From NCBI GenBank assembly GCA_902517745.1, contig CABYDS010000002.1, forward strand, positions 98,785 to 162,784: a DNA stretch of 64,000 nt, written 5' to 3'. Within the stretch, counting starts at the first letter, position 1; each line of letters opens with the position of its first letter. Shown piece by piece: positions 1 through 10,100 of this stretch. The translations under genes and the position numbers were made by a program. Below the pieces are notes generated by a model, which was given only the letters and a program-made list of their open reading frames with translations, searched no databases and had not been told where the DNA came from. The DNA is from an uncultured Pelagibacteraceae bacterium (GTDB lineage: Bacteria > Pseudomonadota > Alphaproteobacteria > Pelagibacterales > Pelagibacteraceae).

Positions 1-31
1 CGCAATTAGTGCTGTTTTTTGGAAAATCTTA

Positions 32-922
32 TTAAAATTCCCATTCAGAAATTTTGCTGTAAAGGAAGTTTCTAAAAGCTTGAACTCTAGCAACATTTTT
101 AAGTGATTGAGGATATACAAAGTGTGCCTCAGTAGTTGGACCTTGAACGCTTGGTAAAACTTTAACAATATTTGGTTGTTTCACTGTCAAGTAATCTGGA
201 ATTGCAGCTAGCCCTACACCGCTTTGAACAGCTAATAGTAAACCATAAACACTATTAACTCTCATTACAGTTTTTCTTTTTTTATTGTCTTTCATTCCAA
301 GTTTTAATGCCCAATCTGGATTATAAACTGGTGATGGAGCTCCTCTACCAAATGAAATAAAGTTGTGCTTATTTAGGTCATTAACTGTCTTAGGATATCC
401 ATGTTTTTCTAAGTATTTTGGTGATCCGTAGATGTGATAATTAATATCTATGAGCTTTTTTTGAATATAATTAAGTTGTTTTGGTCTTCTCATAAATATT
501 CCAATATCTGCCTGTCTAGTGCTTAAATCTAGCTCTCTATCATCAAATATAAGTTCGACTTCAATCTCAGGATTTAGCTGCATAAATTCTTGTATTCTTG
601 GTGTTAACCAGGTTGTTCCAAAACTAACAACGGTTGTTACTGATAGTTTTCCGGATGGTTTGTGTTTTTTATCTCCTAAAGTTGTTTCTACCTCTTTTAA
701 TTTGGAGATAACTTCATGAGCTGTTTTAAATACATATTCTCCGTTTTCAGTTAGCGTTAATCCTCTAGCGTGACGTTCAAATAATTTAACTTTTAAATCT
801 TCTTCTAAGGATTGAATTTGTCTACTAATTGCAGATTGACTAAGGTTTAGAATAACAGTTGCGCTTGTAAAACTACCTGCCTCAGCAACTGCATGAAATA
901 TTTTTAATTTATCCCAATCCAT
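32..922 (-). CDS. LysR-family transcriptional regulator
   Basis: A 296-residue LysR-type regulator, the usual family length. The N-terminal winged helix-turn-helix (about residues 4-62) contains the typical GSFTSA and SQSAISRQI stretches. The rest (about 90-290) fits the periplasmic-binding-protein-like effector domain. It is the last gene of a minus-strand run folE-acuI-lysR; its ATG overlaps the acuI stop codon by one base (TAATG), so it is probably translationally coupled to acuI. LysR regulators are more often divergent from their targets, so this placement suggests autoregulation with acuI or a distant target. The effector is unknown. The family call is secure, the target is inference. 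Confidence 0.93.
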   Translation of the reverse strand: MDWDKLKIFHAVAEAGSFTSATVILNLSQSAISRQIQSLEEDLKVKLFERHARGLTLTENGEYVFKTAHEVISKLKEVETTLGDKKHKPSGKLSVTTVVSFGTTWLTPRIQEFMQLNPEIEVELIFDDRELDLSTRQADIGIFMRRPKQLNYIQKKLIDINYHIYGSPKYLEKHGYPKTVNDLNKHNFISFGRGAPSPVYNPDWALKLGMKDNKKRKTVMRVNSVYGLLLAVQSGVGLAAIPDYLTVKQPNIVKVLPSVQGPTTEAHFVYPQSLKNVARVQAFRNFLYSKISEWEF

Positions 923-1923
923 TATTTATTTACATCCACTACTATTTTATGTTTTAAATTTCCTTTTAATATATCGGGATAGACATTTAATAATTCATCT
1001 AATCCAATAGTATTTACAGATTTTTCTAAAATATTAAAATCTAGCAAAGCAGGAAATTCTCCCCAGACAAACTCTTTTCTTTTTTTACTGATATTAACCG
1101 AGTCTACTCCCCATAATTTAACTGCTCTTAATATAAATGGAATTACTGATGTGTTTAATTTATTGCCACTTGCATTTCCACATATAGCAACAATTCCTTT
1201 TGGTTTAGTTTGAGCAATAGCATTCGATAAAATGTTACCACCAACGGTATCTACAACGCCATCCCATGTTCCTTTATCTATTAATCTTGCTTCACCCTCA
1301 AATTCCTTACGATCTATAACGTTTTTTGCACCAAGTTCTTTTAAGTAATCTGCTTTATCTGGTTTACCAGTTATTGCAGTTACATTAATTCCCATTTTTG
1401 CAAGAACCATTACTGCTACCATACCAACACCACCAGTAGAGCCAGTTACCAATACATCGTTAACCTTTGATTGCATCAATAGTTCCTCTCTTGCTTTAAC
1501 TGCAAAAGCACATAACAAACCTGTAAGACCAGCAGTTCCCAAAATCATAGCTTGTTTATTTGTCATTCCCTCAGGTGTTTTTGTAATATGATCTTTTTTT
1601 ACTTTTGCGTATTGAGAATATCCACCATCAAAAAGTTCTCCTGCTCTACAACCTGTTAATATAACTCTGTCTCCTTCTTTAAATTCTTCACCATCTCCTT
1701 GTGCAACAGTTCCTGAAAAATCAATGCCAGGTATTCTTGGATACTCTTTTACTAATTTACCACCATCTTTTAGTATCATTGCATCTTTCCAATTGAGATC
1801 AGAATAATCTATCTTAACTAGCACCTCACCATCTTTAAAATGGTCTAAACTTAGTTCTTTGACTTCTCTTGTAAAATTTTCGTTCTGATTGTTAATTACA
1901 ACTGCTTTAAATGAGTCCGCCAT
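922..1923 (-). CDS. acuI: MDR-family NADPH oxidoreductase, acrylyl-CoA reductase (AcuI) type
   Basis: A 333-residue zinc-independent medium-chain dehydrogenase of the YhdH/AcuI family. The catalytic domain starts with YSDLNWKDAM and PRIPGIDFSG, and the nucleotide-binding loop TGSTGGVGMVAV lies near residue 160. AcuI reduces acrylyl-CoA to propionyl-CoA with NADPH. That detoxifies acrylate made by DMSP cleavage, a substrate SAR11 cells meet constantly. No DMSP lyase gene is in the window, so the DMSP link rests on family knowledge. It lies 15 bases downstream of folE and is coupled to the lysR gene by a TAATG overlap. A generic quinone or enoyl reductase of the same family is the alternative. 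Confidence 0.85.
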   Translation of the reverse strand: MADSFKAVVINNQNENFTREVKELSLDHFKDGEVLVKIDYSDLNWKDAMILKDGGKLVKEYPRIPGIDFSGTVAQGDGEEFKEGDRVILTGCRAGELFDGGYSQYAKVKKDHITKTPEGMTNKQAMILGTAGLTGLLCAFAVKAREELLMQSKVNDVLVTGSTGGVGMVAVMVLAKMGINVTAITGKPDKADYLKELGAKNVIDRKEFEGEARLIDKGTWDGVVDTVGGNILSNAIAQTKPKGIVAICGNASGNKLNTSVIPFILRAVKLWGVDSVNISKKRKEFVWGEFPALLDFNILEKSVNTIGLDELLNVYPDILKGNLKHKIVVDVNK

Positions 1924-1938
1924 GTTTATCAGTAAATA

Positions 1939-2541
1939 TTATTTTGCAATAAATCGCAAATATCTATTTTGATAACTTAAATCGTCCTTAAACTGTCCAA
2001 GATAAAAATTTGTAACTGTGGTAGCTTGCTCTTTTTTTATACCTCTCATAGTCATACACTGATGAGTTGAATCTATTGTTACCGCAACACCTTTTGCATC
2101 TAACGACTCCATCAAAGTATTAGCGATTTGAACAGTTAATCTTTCTTGTGTTTGTAGTCTTTTAGAAAATACTTCTACTACTCTTGCTATTTTACTTAAT
2201 CCTACAACTCTTTGATTTGGAATATATGCTACATGAGCAATTCCTATAATTGGTGCCATGTGATGTTCGCAATGACTTTGGACTGAAATATTTTTTTGAA
2301 CAACCATATCGCTATAGCCTTCAACATCACCAAATGTTTTATCTAAAACTGCTTTAGGGTCTTCTTTGTAGCCTTTGAAATATTCTTTAAATGCTTTTGT
2401 TACTCTTTTTGGAGTTTCCAATAAACCTTCTCTGGTAGGATCTTCACCTAACCACTTAAGAATTTTAACGAAAGCTTCTTCAGCTTCCTTGTCTGTTACT
2501 TCGTTAATTTTTTTTTCGTTTTCGTTTTTTACTAATTTCAT
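1939..2541 (-). CDS. folE: GTP cyclohydrolase I (FolE)
   Basis: A 200-residue type I GTP cyclohydrolase, which converts GTP to 7,8-dihydroneopterin triphosphate, the first step of folate synthesis. The EAFVKILKWLGEDPTREGL segment is the family opening. The zinc ligands are visible in QSHCEHHMAPI and STHQCMTMRG, and SKIARVVEVFSKRLQTQE is the conserved core. It is the first gene of the folE-acuI-lysR run and is divergent from hisI across 57 bases. A folate-supply gene suits a region dominated by tetrahydrofolate-linked demethylation, although folE is an ordinary housekeeping gene. Confidence 0.97.
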   Translation of the reverse strand: MKLVKNENEKKINEVTDKEAEEAFVKILKWLGEDPTREGLLETPKRVTKAFKEYFKGYKEDPKAVLDKTFGDVEGYSDMVVQKNISVQSHCEHHMAPIIGIAHVAYIPNQRVVGLSKIARVVEVFSKRLQTQERLTVQIANTLMESLDAKGVAVTIDSTHQCMTMRGIKKEQATTVTNFYLGQFKDDLSYQNRYLRFIAK

Positions 2542-2598
2542 GACGTGCTTTTATATATATAAAACCTTAATTTTAAAATATTTATTATATTTATTATT

Positions 2599-3087
2599 AT
2601 GTTAGATAATTCCACATATATGTTTAAAAAAAGAGAAAATGTAGCAGAAATAGAAGAAGGCAAGCTTTTATCTCCTAAATTCGATAATGATGGATTGATT
2701 CCAGTCATTACAACATGCTCAAAAACAAAAGAAATATTAATGCATGGGTATATGAATGTCGAAGCCTTCAAGTTAACTATTGAAACCAAAGAAGCTCACT
2801 ACTGGAGCAGATCAAGACAATCAATTTGGCACAAAGGAAAAACAAGTGGATTTGTTCAAAAAGTAAAAGAGATTCGAATTGATGATGATCAAGATGCTGT
2901 ATGGATGACTGTAGATATTGGCGAAGGTGCTAGTTGCCACGTTGGGTATAGATCTTGTTTTTATAGATCTATCCCTTTGGGTAAAATTGATAATGCAAGA
3001 CAAATTGAAATGAAATTTGAAGAAGAAGAAAAAAAATTTGACCCAGAAGTTGTTTATAAAGGACAACCTAATCCAACAAAAATATAA
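2599..3087 (+). CDS. hisI: Phosphoribosyl-AMP cyclohydrolase (HisI)
   Basis: A 162-residue stand-alone HisI, which hydrolyses the purine ring of phosphoribosyl-AMP in step three of histidine synthesis. The hallmark motifs are intact: YWSRSRQSIWHKGKTSG for substrate binding, then an acidic metal site DDDQDA and the zinc/magnesium segment CHVGYRSCFYR. A HisE domain is not fused to it. An ATG at 2599 in front of a long N-terminal lead is used here; a later start (M at about residue 8) is also possible. The next gene begins seven bases after the stop codon. Confidence 0.96.
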   Translation: MLDNSTYMFKKRENVAEIEEGKLLSPKFDNDGLIPVITTCSKTKEILMHGYMNVEAFKLTIETKEAHYWSRSRQSIWHKGKTSGFVQKVKEIRIDDDQDAVWMTVDIGEGASCHVGYRSCFYRSIPLGKIDNARQIEMKFEEEEKKFDPEVVYKGQPNPTKI

Positions 3088-3094
3088 AAAATTA

Positions 3095-3703
3095 ATGAAA
3101 GTTTTAAGTCCCTTTGGACCAAAAATTGCTGTTATTAAAATTCCATCAAATTTAGTAAAAAAAATTAATGACGAGGTTGAAAGTATTATTAAAGACAAAA
3201 AAAAATCGAAATCAAATGACTATTCAAAAAAGTTAGTAGGTCAAGTTGAGCAAGAAATTGAATTAAAAAATAAATTTATAAAAAAAAATTTAAAAAGTTT
3301 TATTTCTAAAAGTGTAAATAAATATTTAAAAAAAAATCTTAATAAGAAGTCTAAAAATATAAAAATAAAAAATTTATGGGTCGTAAGACAATTTAAAAAT
3401 GATTATAACCCTGTACATTTTCATGATGGCAATGTTTCTGGAGTTGGTTATTTAAAAATTCCAAAAAACTTAACAAAGGGACATAAAAAAATTAAAACTA
3501 ATGGAACAATTGATTTTATTTATGGTTCTAAATCTTTTTTAAATAATTCTATATTTAATCATAAACCAAGAGTTGGCGATCTTATCTTATTCCCAAATAA
3601 TTTAATGCATACTGCATATCCATTTAAATCTGATGGTGAAAGAAGATCATTTTCTTTTAATATAGATATTGATAAAAAATTAACAAGATTGTTTCATGCC
3701 TGA
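3095..3703 (+). CDS. Putative 2OG-Fe(II) oxygenase-like protein
   Basis: With the ATG at 3095 this gives 202 residues starting MKVLSPFGPK; an earlier in-frame ATG at 3017 lies inside hisI and gives a meaningless poly-lysine lead, so the later start is preferred. The sequence resembles the putative 2-oxoglutarate/Fe(II) oxygenases (2OG-FeII_Oxy_5 type) common in marine bacteria and cyanophages. It has HFHDGN (HxD iron ligands), GDLILFPNNLMHTAYPF (distal His) and GERRSFSFNI (Arg for the 2OG carboxylate). The substrate is unknown. It is extremely lysine- and asparagine-rich, in line with its AT-rich codons. Its last 8 bases overlap the next gene. Confidence 0.75.
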   Translation: MKVLSPFGPKIAVIKIPSNLVKKINDEVESIIKDKKKSKSNDYSKKLVGQVEQEIELKNKFIKKNLKSFISKSVNKYLKKNLNKKSKNIKIKNLWVVRQFKNDYNPVHFHDGNVSGVGYLKIPKNLTKGHKKIKTNGTIDFIYGSKSFLNNSIFNHKPRVGDLILFPNNLMHTAYPFKSDGERRSFSFNIDIDKKLTRLFHA

Positions 3704-4070
3704 TAAACAAAAAAATGTTTTAGACGAAGACTTGGAGTTATGTTCTAATGATCCTTTAACAGGATGGTATAGAGACGGATGTTGCAATACAGATGAAAAT
3801 GATCATGGTGTGCACACTGTTTGTGCAAAAGTAAACACTGAATTTTTAGAATGGTGTAAAGAAGCAGGCAATGATTTAATTACACCTCATCCAGAATTTG
3901 GTTTTCCGGGTTTAAAAGATGGAGATAGTTGGTGTGTGTGCGCGGGCTGGTACGCCAAAGCTTTAGAAGCGGGAAAAGGATGTCCAATTTATTTAAAGAA
4001 AACTCATAAAAACACTTTGAAACTTATTCCAATTGAAACTTTAAAAAAGTTTGCAATCGATTTATCTTAA
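3696..4070 (+). CDS. DUF2237 family protein
   Basis: A 124-residue soluble protein that matches my memory of the DUF2237 family. It is cysteine- and tryptophan-rich: GWYRDGCC, VCAKV, EWCKEAGND, PGLKDGDSWCVCAGWY and KGCPIYL. It overlaps the end of the oxygenase-like gene by 8 bases, so the two are co-translated. The gene ends exactly where the convergent ETF-QO gene ends (4070/4071). No biochemical function is established for the family as far as I know; conserved cysteines suggest metal or redox use, but that is a guess. Confidence 0.8.
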   Translation: MPDKQKNVLDEDLELCSNDPLTGWYRDGCCNTDENDHGVHTVCAKVNTEFLEWCKEAGNDLITPHPEFGFPGLKDGDSWCVCAGWYAKALEAGKGCPIYLKKTHKNTLKLIPIETLKKFAIDLS

Positions 4071-5690
4071 TTACATATTTCCGTATTTAGGTCCACCCCC
4101 ACCTTCTGGAGTGACCCAAGTAATATTTTGAGATGGCTCTTTAATATCACAAGTTTTGCAATGTATGCAATTTTGAGCATTGATTACAAATTTTTGAACA
4201 GAATTTACTTCTTGAACTTCATAAACTCCTGCTGGACAATATCTTTGTGCGGGCTCATCAAATTTCTCTAAAGTATATTTTATAGGCAAATCAGGATCTT
4301 TAAGTTTTAAATGTACTGGTTGATTATCATCATGAATTGTACCCGTTAAATAAACCGAACTAGTTTTATCAAATGTAATAACGTTATCAGGTTTAGGATA
4401 ATCAATTTTTGGCATTTTATCTGCTGGTTTTAAAGCTTCATGATCAGCGTGTTTATGCTTTAATGTGAAAGGAAGCTTTCCTCTAAATAAAATCTGGTCA
4501 ATTCCAGTAAATAATATACCTAGAATTAAACCCCAAGAGAAACTTGGTTTTACATTTCTCGCCTCATATAATTCTTTGTAAACCCAACTTTCTTTAAATT
4601 TTTGTTCATATGTAGATAAATTTATATTTTTTGTAAGATGCTCATAAATTGTTTCAGCAGCGATCATTCCACTTTTCATTGCAGTATGAGACCCTTTTAT
4701 TTTAGGCATATTTAATGTTCCCGCATCACATCCAACTAACAAAGCACCAGGCATAAACATCTGAGGTAAACTCTGTATACCTCCCTCAATTAAAGCTCTT
4801 GCGCCATAAGAAATTCTTTTTCCACCTTCAATAATTTTTTTTATATCTGGATGAGTTTTAAATCTTTGGAATTCATCGAAAGGTGAGAGATGAGGATTTT
4901 GGTAATCTAATCCAATTACATAACCTAGAAAAACTTGTTTATTTTCTGCATGATACATAAAACTTCCACCGTAGGTGTTATTATCTAAAGGCCATCCAGC
5001 AGTATGCATTACTAAACCTTCTGAATGATTTTTTTCATCTATCTCCCAAATTTCTTTAAAACCAATTCCATATTGTTGAGGATTTTTGCCTTTATCCAAT
5101 TCAAACTTCTTTATTAATTCTTTTCCTAAGTGACCTCTGCATCCTTCCGCAAACACTGTAACTTTTGCATGCAATTCCATTCCAGGTTCATAAGTATCTT
5201 TTTTATTTCCCTCTTTATCAATACCCATATCTTGAGTTGTAATACCTTTAACTGATCCATCATCATTATATAAAACTTCACTTGCTGGAAATCCTGGGAA
5301 TATTTCAACTCCTAATCCTTCAGCCTGTTCTGCTAACCATCTACAAAGATTTGCAAGACTTATAATATAATTATTATGATTTTGTTGAACCTTGGGAAGT
5401 AACCATGTTGGCCAACTTATTGATTTTTGTTTTCCTAAAAATAAAAATTTTTCTTTTGTAACTTTTGTTTTAATTGGAGCATTTAATTCTTTCCAATTAG
5501 GTATCAGTTCGTCTAAGGCACGTGTTTCAAACACGTTCCCTGACAAAATATGTGCACCTATTTCAGATGCTTTTTCTAAAAGGCAGACATTAATATCTGG
5601 TTTTAACTGCTTTAATTTAATTGCAGTTGAAAGTCCTGATGGTCCGCCACCTACGATAACAACATCGTATTCCATCACTTCTCTGGACAT
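4071..5690 (-). CDS. Electron-transfer flavoprotein:ubiquinone oxidoreductase
   Basis: A full-length 539-residue ETF-QO, an inner-membrane-associated flavoprotein that passes electrons from ETF to ubiquinone. The N-terminal FAD loop is VVIVGGGPSGLSTAIKL. The C-terminal 4Fe-4S cluster ligands are C in RYCPAGVYEV and the QNCIHCKTCDIKEP segment, and the canonical ending EGGGGPKYGNM is present. It is the last gene of a DMGDH-etfB-etfA-etfQO run, 24 bases after etfA. Together these give a complete path from dimethylglycine-type dehydrogenation to the respiratory chain. Confidence 0.97.
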   Translation of the reverse strand: MSREVMEYDVVIVGGGPSGLSTAIKLKQLKPDINVCLLEKASEIGAHILSGNVFETRALDELIPNWKELNAPIKTKVTKEKFLFLGKQKSISWPTWLLPKVQQNHNNYIISLANLCRWLAEQAEGLGVEIFPGFPASEVLYNDDGSVKGITTQDMGIDKEGNKKDTYEPGMELHAKVTVFAEGCRGHLGKELIKKFELDKGKNPQQYGIGFKEIWEIDEKNHSEGLVMHTAGWPLDNNTYGGSFMYHAENKQVFLGYVIGLDYQNPHLSPFDEFQRFKTHPDIKKIIEGGKRISYGARALIEGGIQSLPQMFMPGALLVGCDAGTLNMPKIKGSHTAMKSGMIAAETIYEHLTKNINLSTYEQKFKESWVYKELYEARNVKPSFSWGLILGILFTGIDQILFRGKLPFTLKHKHADHEALKPADKMPKIDYPKPDNVITFDKTSSVYLTGTIHDDNQPVHLKLKDPDLPIKYTLEKFDEPAQRYCPAGVYEVQEVNSVQKFVINAQNCIHCKTCDIKEPSQNITWVTPEGGGGPKYGNM

Positions 5691-5714
5691 AATGATAATT
5701 TCTTACAGTATTTG

Positions 5715-6668
5715 CTATTTTTGTATAGTGTTTAATTTGTTCAATTCTGACAAAAATTGAGGAAGCGCCTCAAAAAGATCTGCTTCTAATCCGTAATCTG
5801 CGACACTAAAAATTGGAGCTTCACCATCTTTATTTATAGCTACAATAACTTTACTTTCTTTCATTCCTGCTAAGTGCTGTATCGCACCTGAAATTCCAAC
5901 TGCAATATATAAATCTGGAACCACAACTTTACCAGTTTGTCCTACTTGATGATCATTAGTAATATAACCAGCATCAACTGCTGCTCTTGATGCTCCAATT
6001 GCTGCATTAAGTTTATCAGCAATATCGCTGATTAATTTGAAATTTTCACCATTTTGCATTCCTCTGCCACCAGAAATAACTATTCTAGCCGTTCCAAGTT
6101 CTGGTCTGTCTGACTTAACTTCTTCTTTCTTAAGAAATTTAGTAGATGAACTAGCTTCTGCTGGATCAGATTTTGTAATTTCAGCCGATCCACCGCTCTT
6201 ATCTGCAGGATCAAATGATGTTGGTCTTATAGTAACACATTTTTTCTTATCATTACTTTTAACAGTAGCAAATGCATTTCCTGCATAAATTGGTCTTAAA
6301 AAAGTATCTTCAGAAATAACTTTAATTATATCGCTCACTTGCGAAGTATCTAGTAATGCTGCAATTCTTGGCATTAAATTTTTGCCAAATGTATTTGCTG
6401 AGCTTACAATGTGTGAATAATTTTCTGCATGCTTAATTATTGCTGCTGTATAATTTTCAGCAATGTAGTTTTCATAAATCTCATTATCGACATGAATAAC
6501 TTTTTTTACATTTGGAACTTCGGATAAAGATTTTGCAACTTCATCAGCTTGATGACCTAAAACCAAAACATGAAGATCTTCATTTATTTGAGAAGCTGCA
6601 GTTATAGCATTATAGGTAAATGGTCTAACTTCTTTATTATTATGTTCTGCAATTAATAATACTGACAT
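5715..6668 (-). CDS. etfA: Electron transfer flavoprotein alpha subunit
   Basis: A 317-residue ETF alpha subunit (FixB family). The C-terminal FAD-binding domain is textbook: [48 protein letters not shown] and [14 protein letters not shown]. The N-terminal half is the variable AMP/adenine-nucleotide-like fold. It starts immediately after the etfB stop (6668/6669), so the two subunits are made together. It forms the heterodimeric ETF that takes electrons from the DMGDH-like enzyme and delivers them to ETF-QO. Confidence 0.97.
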   Translation of the reverse strand: MSVLLIAEHNNKEVRPFTYNAITAASQINEDLHVLVLGHQADEVAKSLSEVPNVKKVIHVDNEIYENYIAENYTAAIIKHAENYSHIVSSANTFGKNLMPRIAALLDTSQVSDIIKVISEDTFLRPIYAGNAFATVKSNDKKKCVTIRPTSFDPADKSGGSAEITKSDPAEASSSTKFLKKEEVKSDRPELGTARIVISGGRGMQNGENFKLISDIADKLNAAIGASRAAVDAGYITNDHQVGQTGKVVVPDLYIAVGISGAIQHLAGMKESKVIVAINKDGEAPIFSVADYGLEADLFEALPQFLSELNKLNTIQK

Positions 6669-7418
6669 TTAAATTACTTTAGCCTCATTTTTTAATTTTT
6701 GCACCAATTCTTCAACACTAGCGACTTTTATTCCAGCCTTTCTTTTTGGTGGCTCCTCAACTTTAATTTGTTCGATTCTAGGATTAATATCAACTCCTAA
6801 ATCTGAAGCATTTATCTGTTCAATTGGTTTTTTCTTAGCTTTCATAATATTTGGAAGTGAAGCATATCTTGGTTCATTTAATCTTAAATCACATGTAACA
6901 ATTGCTGGAACATTCACTTCAATGGTTTCCAAACCTTCGTCAATTTCACGTGTTACCTCTAATGCATTATCTTTTACTTCAATTTTAGATGCAAAAGTTG
7001 CTTGAGGCCAATTTAATAAAGCTGCTAGCATCTGACCAGTTTGATTACAGTCATCATCAATTGCTTGTTTTCCCATAAATACTAAATCAGGATTTTCTTT
7101 TTCTACGATTTTTTTTAAAATTTTTGAAACTGCTAATGGTTCAATCACATTATCAACTTTGACATGTATTCCCCTATCCGCTCCTACTGCTAATGCTTTT
7201 CTAACAGTTTCTTGAGCTTTTTCTTCACCGATTGTAATTGCAACTATTTCTTTAGCTTTGCCAGCCTCTTTAATTTTTACCGCTTCTTCTATTGCATTAT
7301 CATCTGGTGGATTTGTTGACATTTTAACGTTGTCAGTAACAACACCAGAACCATCTTCTTTAACTCTTATTTGAACGTTGTAATCAATAACTCTTTTAAC
7401 TGCGACTAATATTTTCAT
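6669..7418 (-). CDS. etfB: Electron transfer flavoprotein beta subunit
   Basis: A 249-residue ETF beta subunit. Characteristic segments are [14 protein letters not shown] at the N-terminus, [26 protein letters not shown] and the [20 protein letters not shown] signature that contacts partner dehydrogenases and binds AMP. Its ATG overlaps the stop of the upstream DMGDH-like gene by one base (TAATG), strong evidence that this ETF is made to serve that enzyme, although as probably the only ETF nearby it may also serve acyl-CoA dehydrogenases. Confidence 0.97.
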   Translation of the reverse strand: MKILVAVKRVIDYNVQIRVKEDGSGVVTDNVKMSTNPPDDNAIEEAVKIKEAGKAKEIVAITIGEEKAQETVRKALAVGADRGIHVKVDNVIEPLAVSKILKKIVEKENPDLVFMGKQAIDDDCNQTGQMLAALLNWPQATFASKIEVKDNALEVTREIDEGLETIEVNVPAIVTCDLRLNEPRYASLPNIMKAKKKPIEQINASDLGVDINPRIEQIKVEEPPKRKAGIKVASVEELVQKLKNEAKVI

Positions 7419-9850
7419 TAAGCTCTTAATAAATTGTTTTCTGGATCGTAAGGACTTTCATCTAAAATTGTAGCATCATATTTCTCACCTAATATTTCAA
7501 TTTTAAGTTTTTGTCCAACATTTGCTAATTCTGGTTTAACCATTCCTAATGCTAATGATTTACCAATTCTAAAACCAAAATCTCCTCCTGTAGCTCTTCC
7601 TATAACACTTCCATTTTCATAAATGGGATTGTTGCCTAATACATCTGCATCTTTTGGGTTGTGAACCTCCAAAGTAACAAGTTTGTTATCAAAACCTTTT
7701 TCTCTCCACTTATTCAATGCTTCAAGTCCAATAAAACTTCCTTTGTTAGGATGTATAAATCTATCAAGACCACTTTCATAAGGTGAGTATTCAATCGATA
7801 ATTCTGTTCCAACTAATTTATATGATTTTTCTACTCTCAAACTATTCATTGCTCTAATACCATATGGCTTTAGCCCAAGATCTTGCCCTGCTTCCATAAG
7901 TTTATCAAAAATGTGATTTTGATATTCAATTGGATGATGAAGTTCCCATCCTAATTCACCAACAAAATTAACTCTCATAGCATTTACTGGTGCGTACCCT
8001 ACATCAACCATTTTTGCACTTAGCCATTTAAAATTTTCATTTGAAAAATCATCTTTTGAAACTCTTTGCATTAACTCTCTAGCTTTTGGACCTGAAACAA
8101 CCAAAACTCCATTACTATTAGTTAAATTTTCAAACTGCACTGAACCATCTGAAGGCATCCATTTTAAAATCCAATCATGATCTAATCTTTGGAAAGCTCC
8201 TGCTGATACTAAATAAAAGCTATCATGTGACTCTCTCATAATAGTAAATTCAGAATGAACACCGCCTTTAGTATTTAAAGCATGACATAAATTAATTCTT
8301 CCAACTTTTTTTGGTAATTTGTTTGCAACTAAATTATCTAAAAATTCCTCAGCACCAGGTCCTTTAATTCTACATTTTGCAAATGCAGTCATATCCAAAA
8401 GACCAACATTTTCTTTTACGTTTTTGCATTCTTTTTCCATTGCATTGAACCATTTTGATCTTCTAAATGACCAATCATCTTTTTGCTCCATTCCATCAGT
8501 TGCAAAAAAATTAGGTCGTTCCCATCCAAATTTTTGACCAAACACTGCTCCTAAATTTTTCATTCTGTCATAACATGGCGCTGTTCTTAATGGTCTTGCT
8601 GCTGGTCTTTCTTCATCAGGAAAGTGAGTTATGAAAACGTGACTGTAGGCTTCTTCATTTTTAGCTTTTAAATATGATTTAGAGCAATAATCTCCATACC
8701 TTCTTGGTTCAACACCAAGCATATCAATTGTGGGTTCACCATCTACAATCCATTCAGCAAGTTGCCATCCTGCTCCACCTGCTGCAGTGATACCAAAACT
8801 ATGACCTTCATTTATCCAAAAATTTTTCAATCCCCAAGCAGGACCAACAATTGGGTTACCATCAGGTGTATAACAAATTGCACCGTTATAAACTTTCTTA
8901 ACTCCCACTTCACCAAATGCAGGTACTCTATGTATTGCACCTTCAATGTGTGGAGCCAATCTATCCAAATCTTCCTGAAATAATTCATATTCAGAATCTT
9001 TTGATGGTCCATCTACATAACAAGCTGGTGCACCATCTTCATATGGTCCTAAAATTAATCCACCCGCTTCTTCTCTCATATACCATCTGCTATCACTATC
9101 CCTTAAAACTCCCATCTCTGGTAATCCATCTTTTTTTCTTTTTTGAATTTCTGGATGGGGTTCAGTAACAATGTATTGATGTTCTACTGGAATAACTGGA
9201 ATATCTAATCCAACCATCTTTCCAGTTTGTCTTGCAAAATTTCCTGAACAAGAAATAATATGTTCACACTCTATAGACCCTTTATCTGTCTCAACAACCC
9301 AACCATCTTTGGTTTGTTTCATTCCAACAACATTTGTATTTCTATAAATTTCTGCTCCTCTATTTCTTGCACCTGTTGCAAGTGCTTGAGTTAAATCAGC
9401 TGGTTGAATATATCCATCTTCAGGATGTTGTATTGCACCAACTAAATCTGATGTATTACATAATGGCCATATTTCTTTAACTTGATCTGGAGTTAAAAAT
9501 TTTACATCAACACCAATTGTTTGAGCAACACCAGCGTATTGAAAGTATTCATCCATTCTATCCTTAGTGCTTGCTAATCTAATATTTGATACAACGCTGA
9601 AACCTACGTTCTTGCCTGTCTCTTCTTCTAAAGTTTTATATAAATTGACAGCATACTTGTGGAGTTGTCCAACAGAATAACTCATATTAAACAATGGTAA
9701 TAAGCCAGCTGCATGCCAAGTTGAGCCTGATGTTAGTTCTTTTCTTTCAATTAAAACAACATCTGACCAACCTTTTTTTGCTAAGTGATAGAGTGCACTA
9801 ACTCCCACTACTCCACCACCAACTACAACAACTTTTGCTTTGGCTTTCAT
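7418..9850 (-). CDS. Dimethylglycine/sarcosine dehydrogenase-like flavoprotein with GcvT folate domain
   Basis: An 810-residue two-domain protein. The N-terminal DAO-type FAD domain (about residues 5-370) starts [17 protein letters not shown] and carries GSTWHAAGL; His46 is at the position of the histidine that binds FAD covalently in mammalian DMGDH. The C-terminal GcvT-type domain (about 430-800, with [11 protein letters not shown] and [14 protein letters not shown]) binds tetrahydrofolate. Such enzymes oxidise N,N-dimethylglycine (or sarcosine) and hand the one-carbon unit to THF as 5,10-methylene-THF, passing electrons to ETF. The coupled etfB-etfA-etfQO genes downstream support this. DMGDH is favoured over sarcosine dehydrogenase because a sarcosine oxidase operon is also present at 29976-35073; the exact substrate is not proven. 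Confidence 0.88.
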   Translation of the reverse strand: MKAKAKVVVVGGGVVGVSALYHLAKKGWSDVVLIERKELTSGSTWHAAGLLPLFNMSYSVGQLHKYAVNLYKTLEEETGKNVGFSVVSNIRLASTKDRMDEYFQYAGVAQTIGVDVKFLTPDQVKEIWPLCNTSDLVGAIQHPEDGYIQPADLTQALATGARNRGAEIYRNTNVVGMKQTKDGWVVETDKGSIECEHIISCSGNFARQTGKMVGLDIPVIPVEHQYIVTEPHPEIQKRKKDGLPEMGVLRDSDSRWYMREEAGGLILGPYEDGAPACYVDGPSKDSEYELFQEDLDRLAPHIEGAIHRVPAFGEVGVKKVYNGAICYTPDGNPIVGPAWGLKNFWINEGHSFGITAAGGAGWQLAEWIVDGEPTIDMLGVEPRRYGDYCSKSYLKAKNEEAYSHVFITHFPDEERPAARPLRTAPCYDRMKNLGAVFGQKFGWERPNFFATDGMEQKDDWSFRRSKWFNAMEKECKNVKENVGLLDMTAFAKCRIKGPGAEEFLDNLVANKLPKKVGRINLCHALNTKGGVHSEFTIMRESHDSFYLVSAGAFQRLDHDWILKWMPSDGSVQFENLTNSNGVLVVSGPKARELMQRVSKDDFSNENFKWLSAKMVDVGYAPVNAMRVNFVGELGWELHHPIEYQNHIFDKLMEAGQDLGLKPYGIRAMNSLRVEKSYKLVGTELSIEYSPYESGLDRFIHPNKGSFIGLEALNKWREKGFDNKLVTLEVHNPKDADVLGNNPIYENGSVIGRATGGDFGFRIGKSLALGMVKPELANVGQKLKIEILGEKYDATILDESPYDPENNLLRA

Positions 9851-9896
9851 TATCAGATTCCTACTAAATTTTAATTACTAACGAAACAAAATTCTA

Positions 9897-10100
9897 TTAT
9901 TCATCATCTGCGTCACGCCAGCCCATTCTGAACATTAAATAAGCGGCAACTATGACGGAAATTGTACCTACTACCATACCAATATTAATCCCAACTTCAC
10001 TTCCCCAAAAATACCATCCAAGTTGAGTGGATGAAATTGTTGGAAAGCATAAAATAAACATTAGAATTGCATATCTAATATACATTGGAGGCTTTTTCAT
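9897..10100 (-). CDS. Small membrane protein, 67 residues, unknown
   Basis: A 67-residue protein starting MKKPPMYIRYAILMF. The start at 10100 is chosen because its ATG overlaps the stop of the DUF4864-like gene by one base (TAATG) and removes an implausible polar lead from a longer frame starting at 10154. Two hydrophobic segments are visible (about residues 8-24 and 35-56), ending FRMGWRDADDE. It resembles other short conserved alphaproteobacterial membrane proteins, but I cannot name a family. Its pairing with a secreted DUF4864-like protein suggests an envelope role. Confidence 0.7.
   Translation of the reverse strand: MKKPPMYIRYAILMFILCFPTISSTQLGWYFWGSEVGINIGMVVGTISVIVAAYLMFRMGWRDADDE

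Noticed and set aside
3017..3094. Earlier start for the 2OG-oxygenase-like gene
   Set aside because: It would lie inside hisI and adds only a poly-lysine lead; the ATG at 3095 fits the family.
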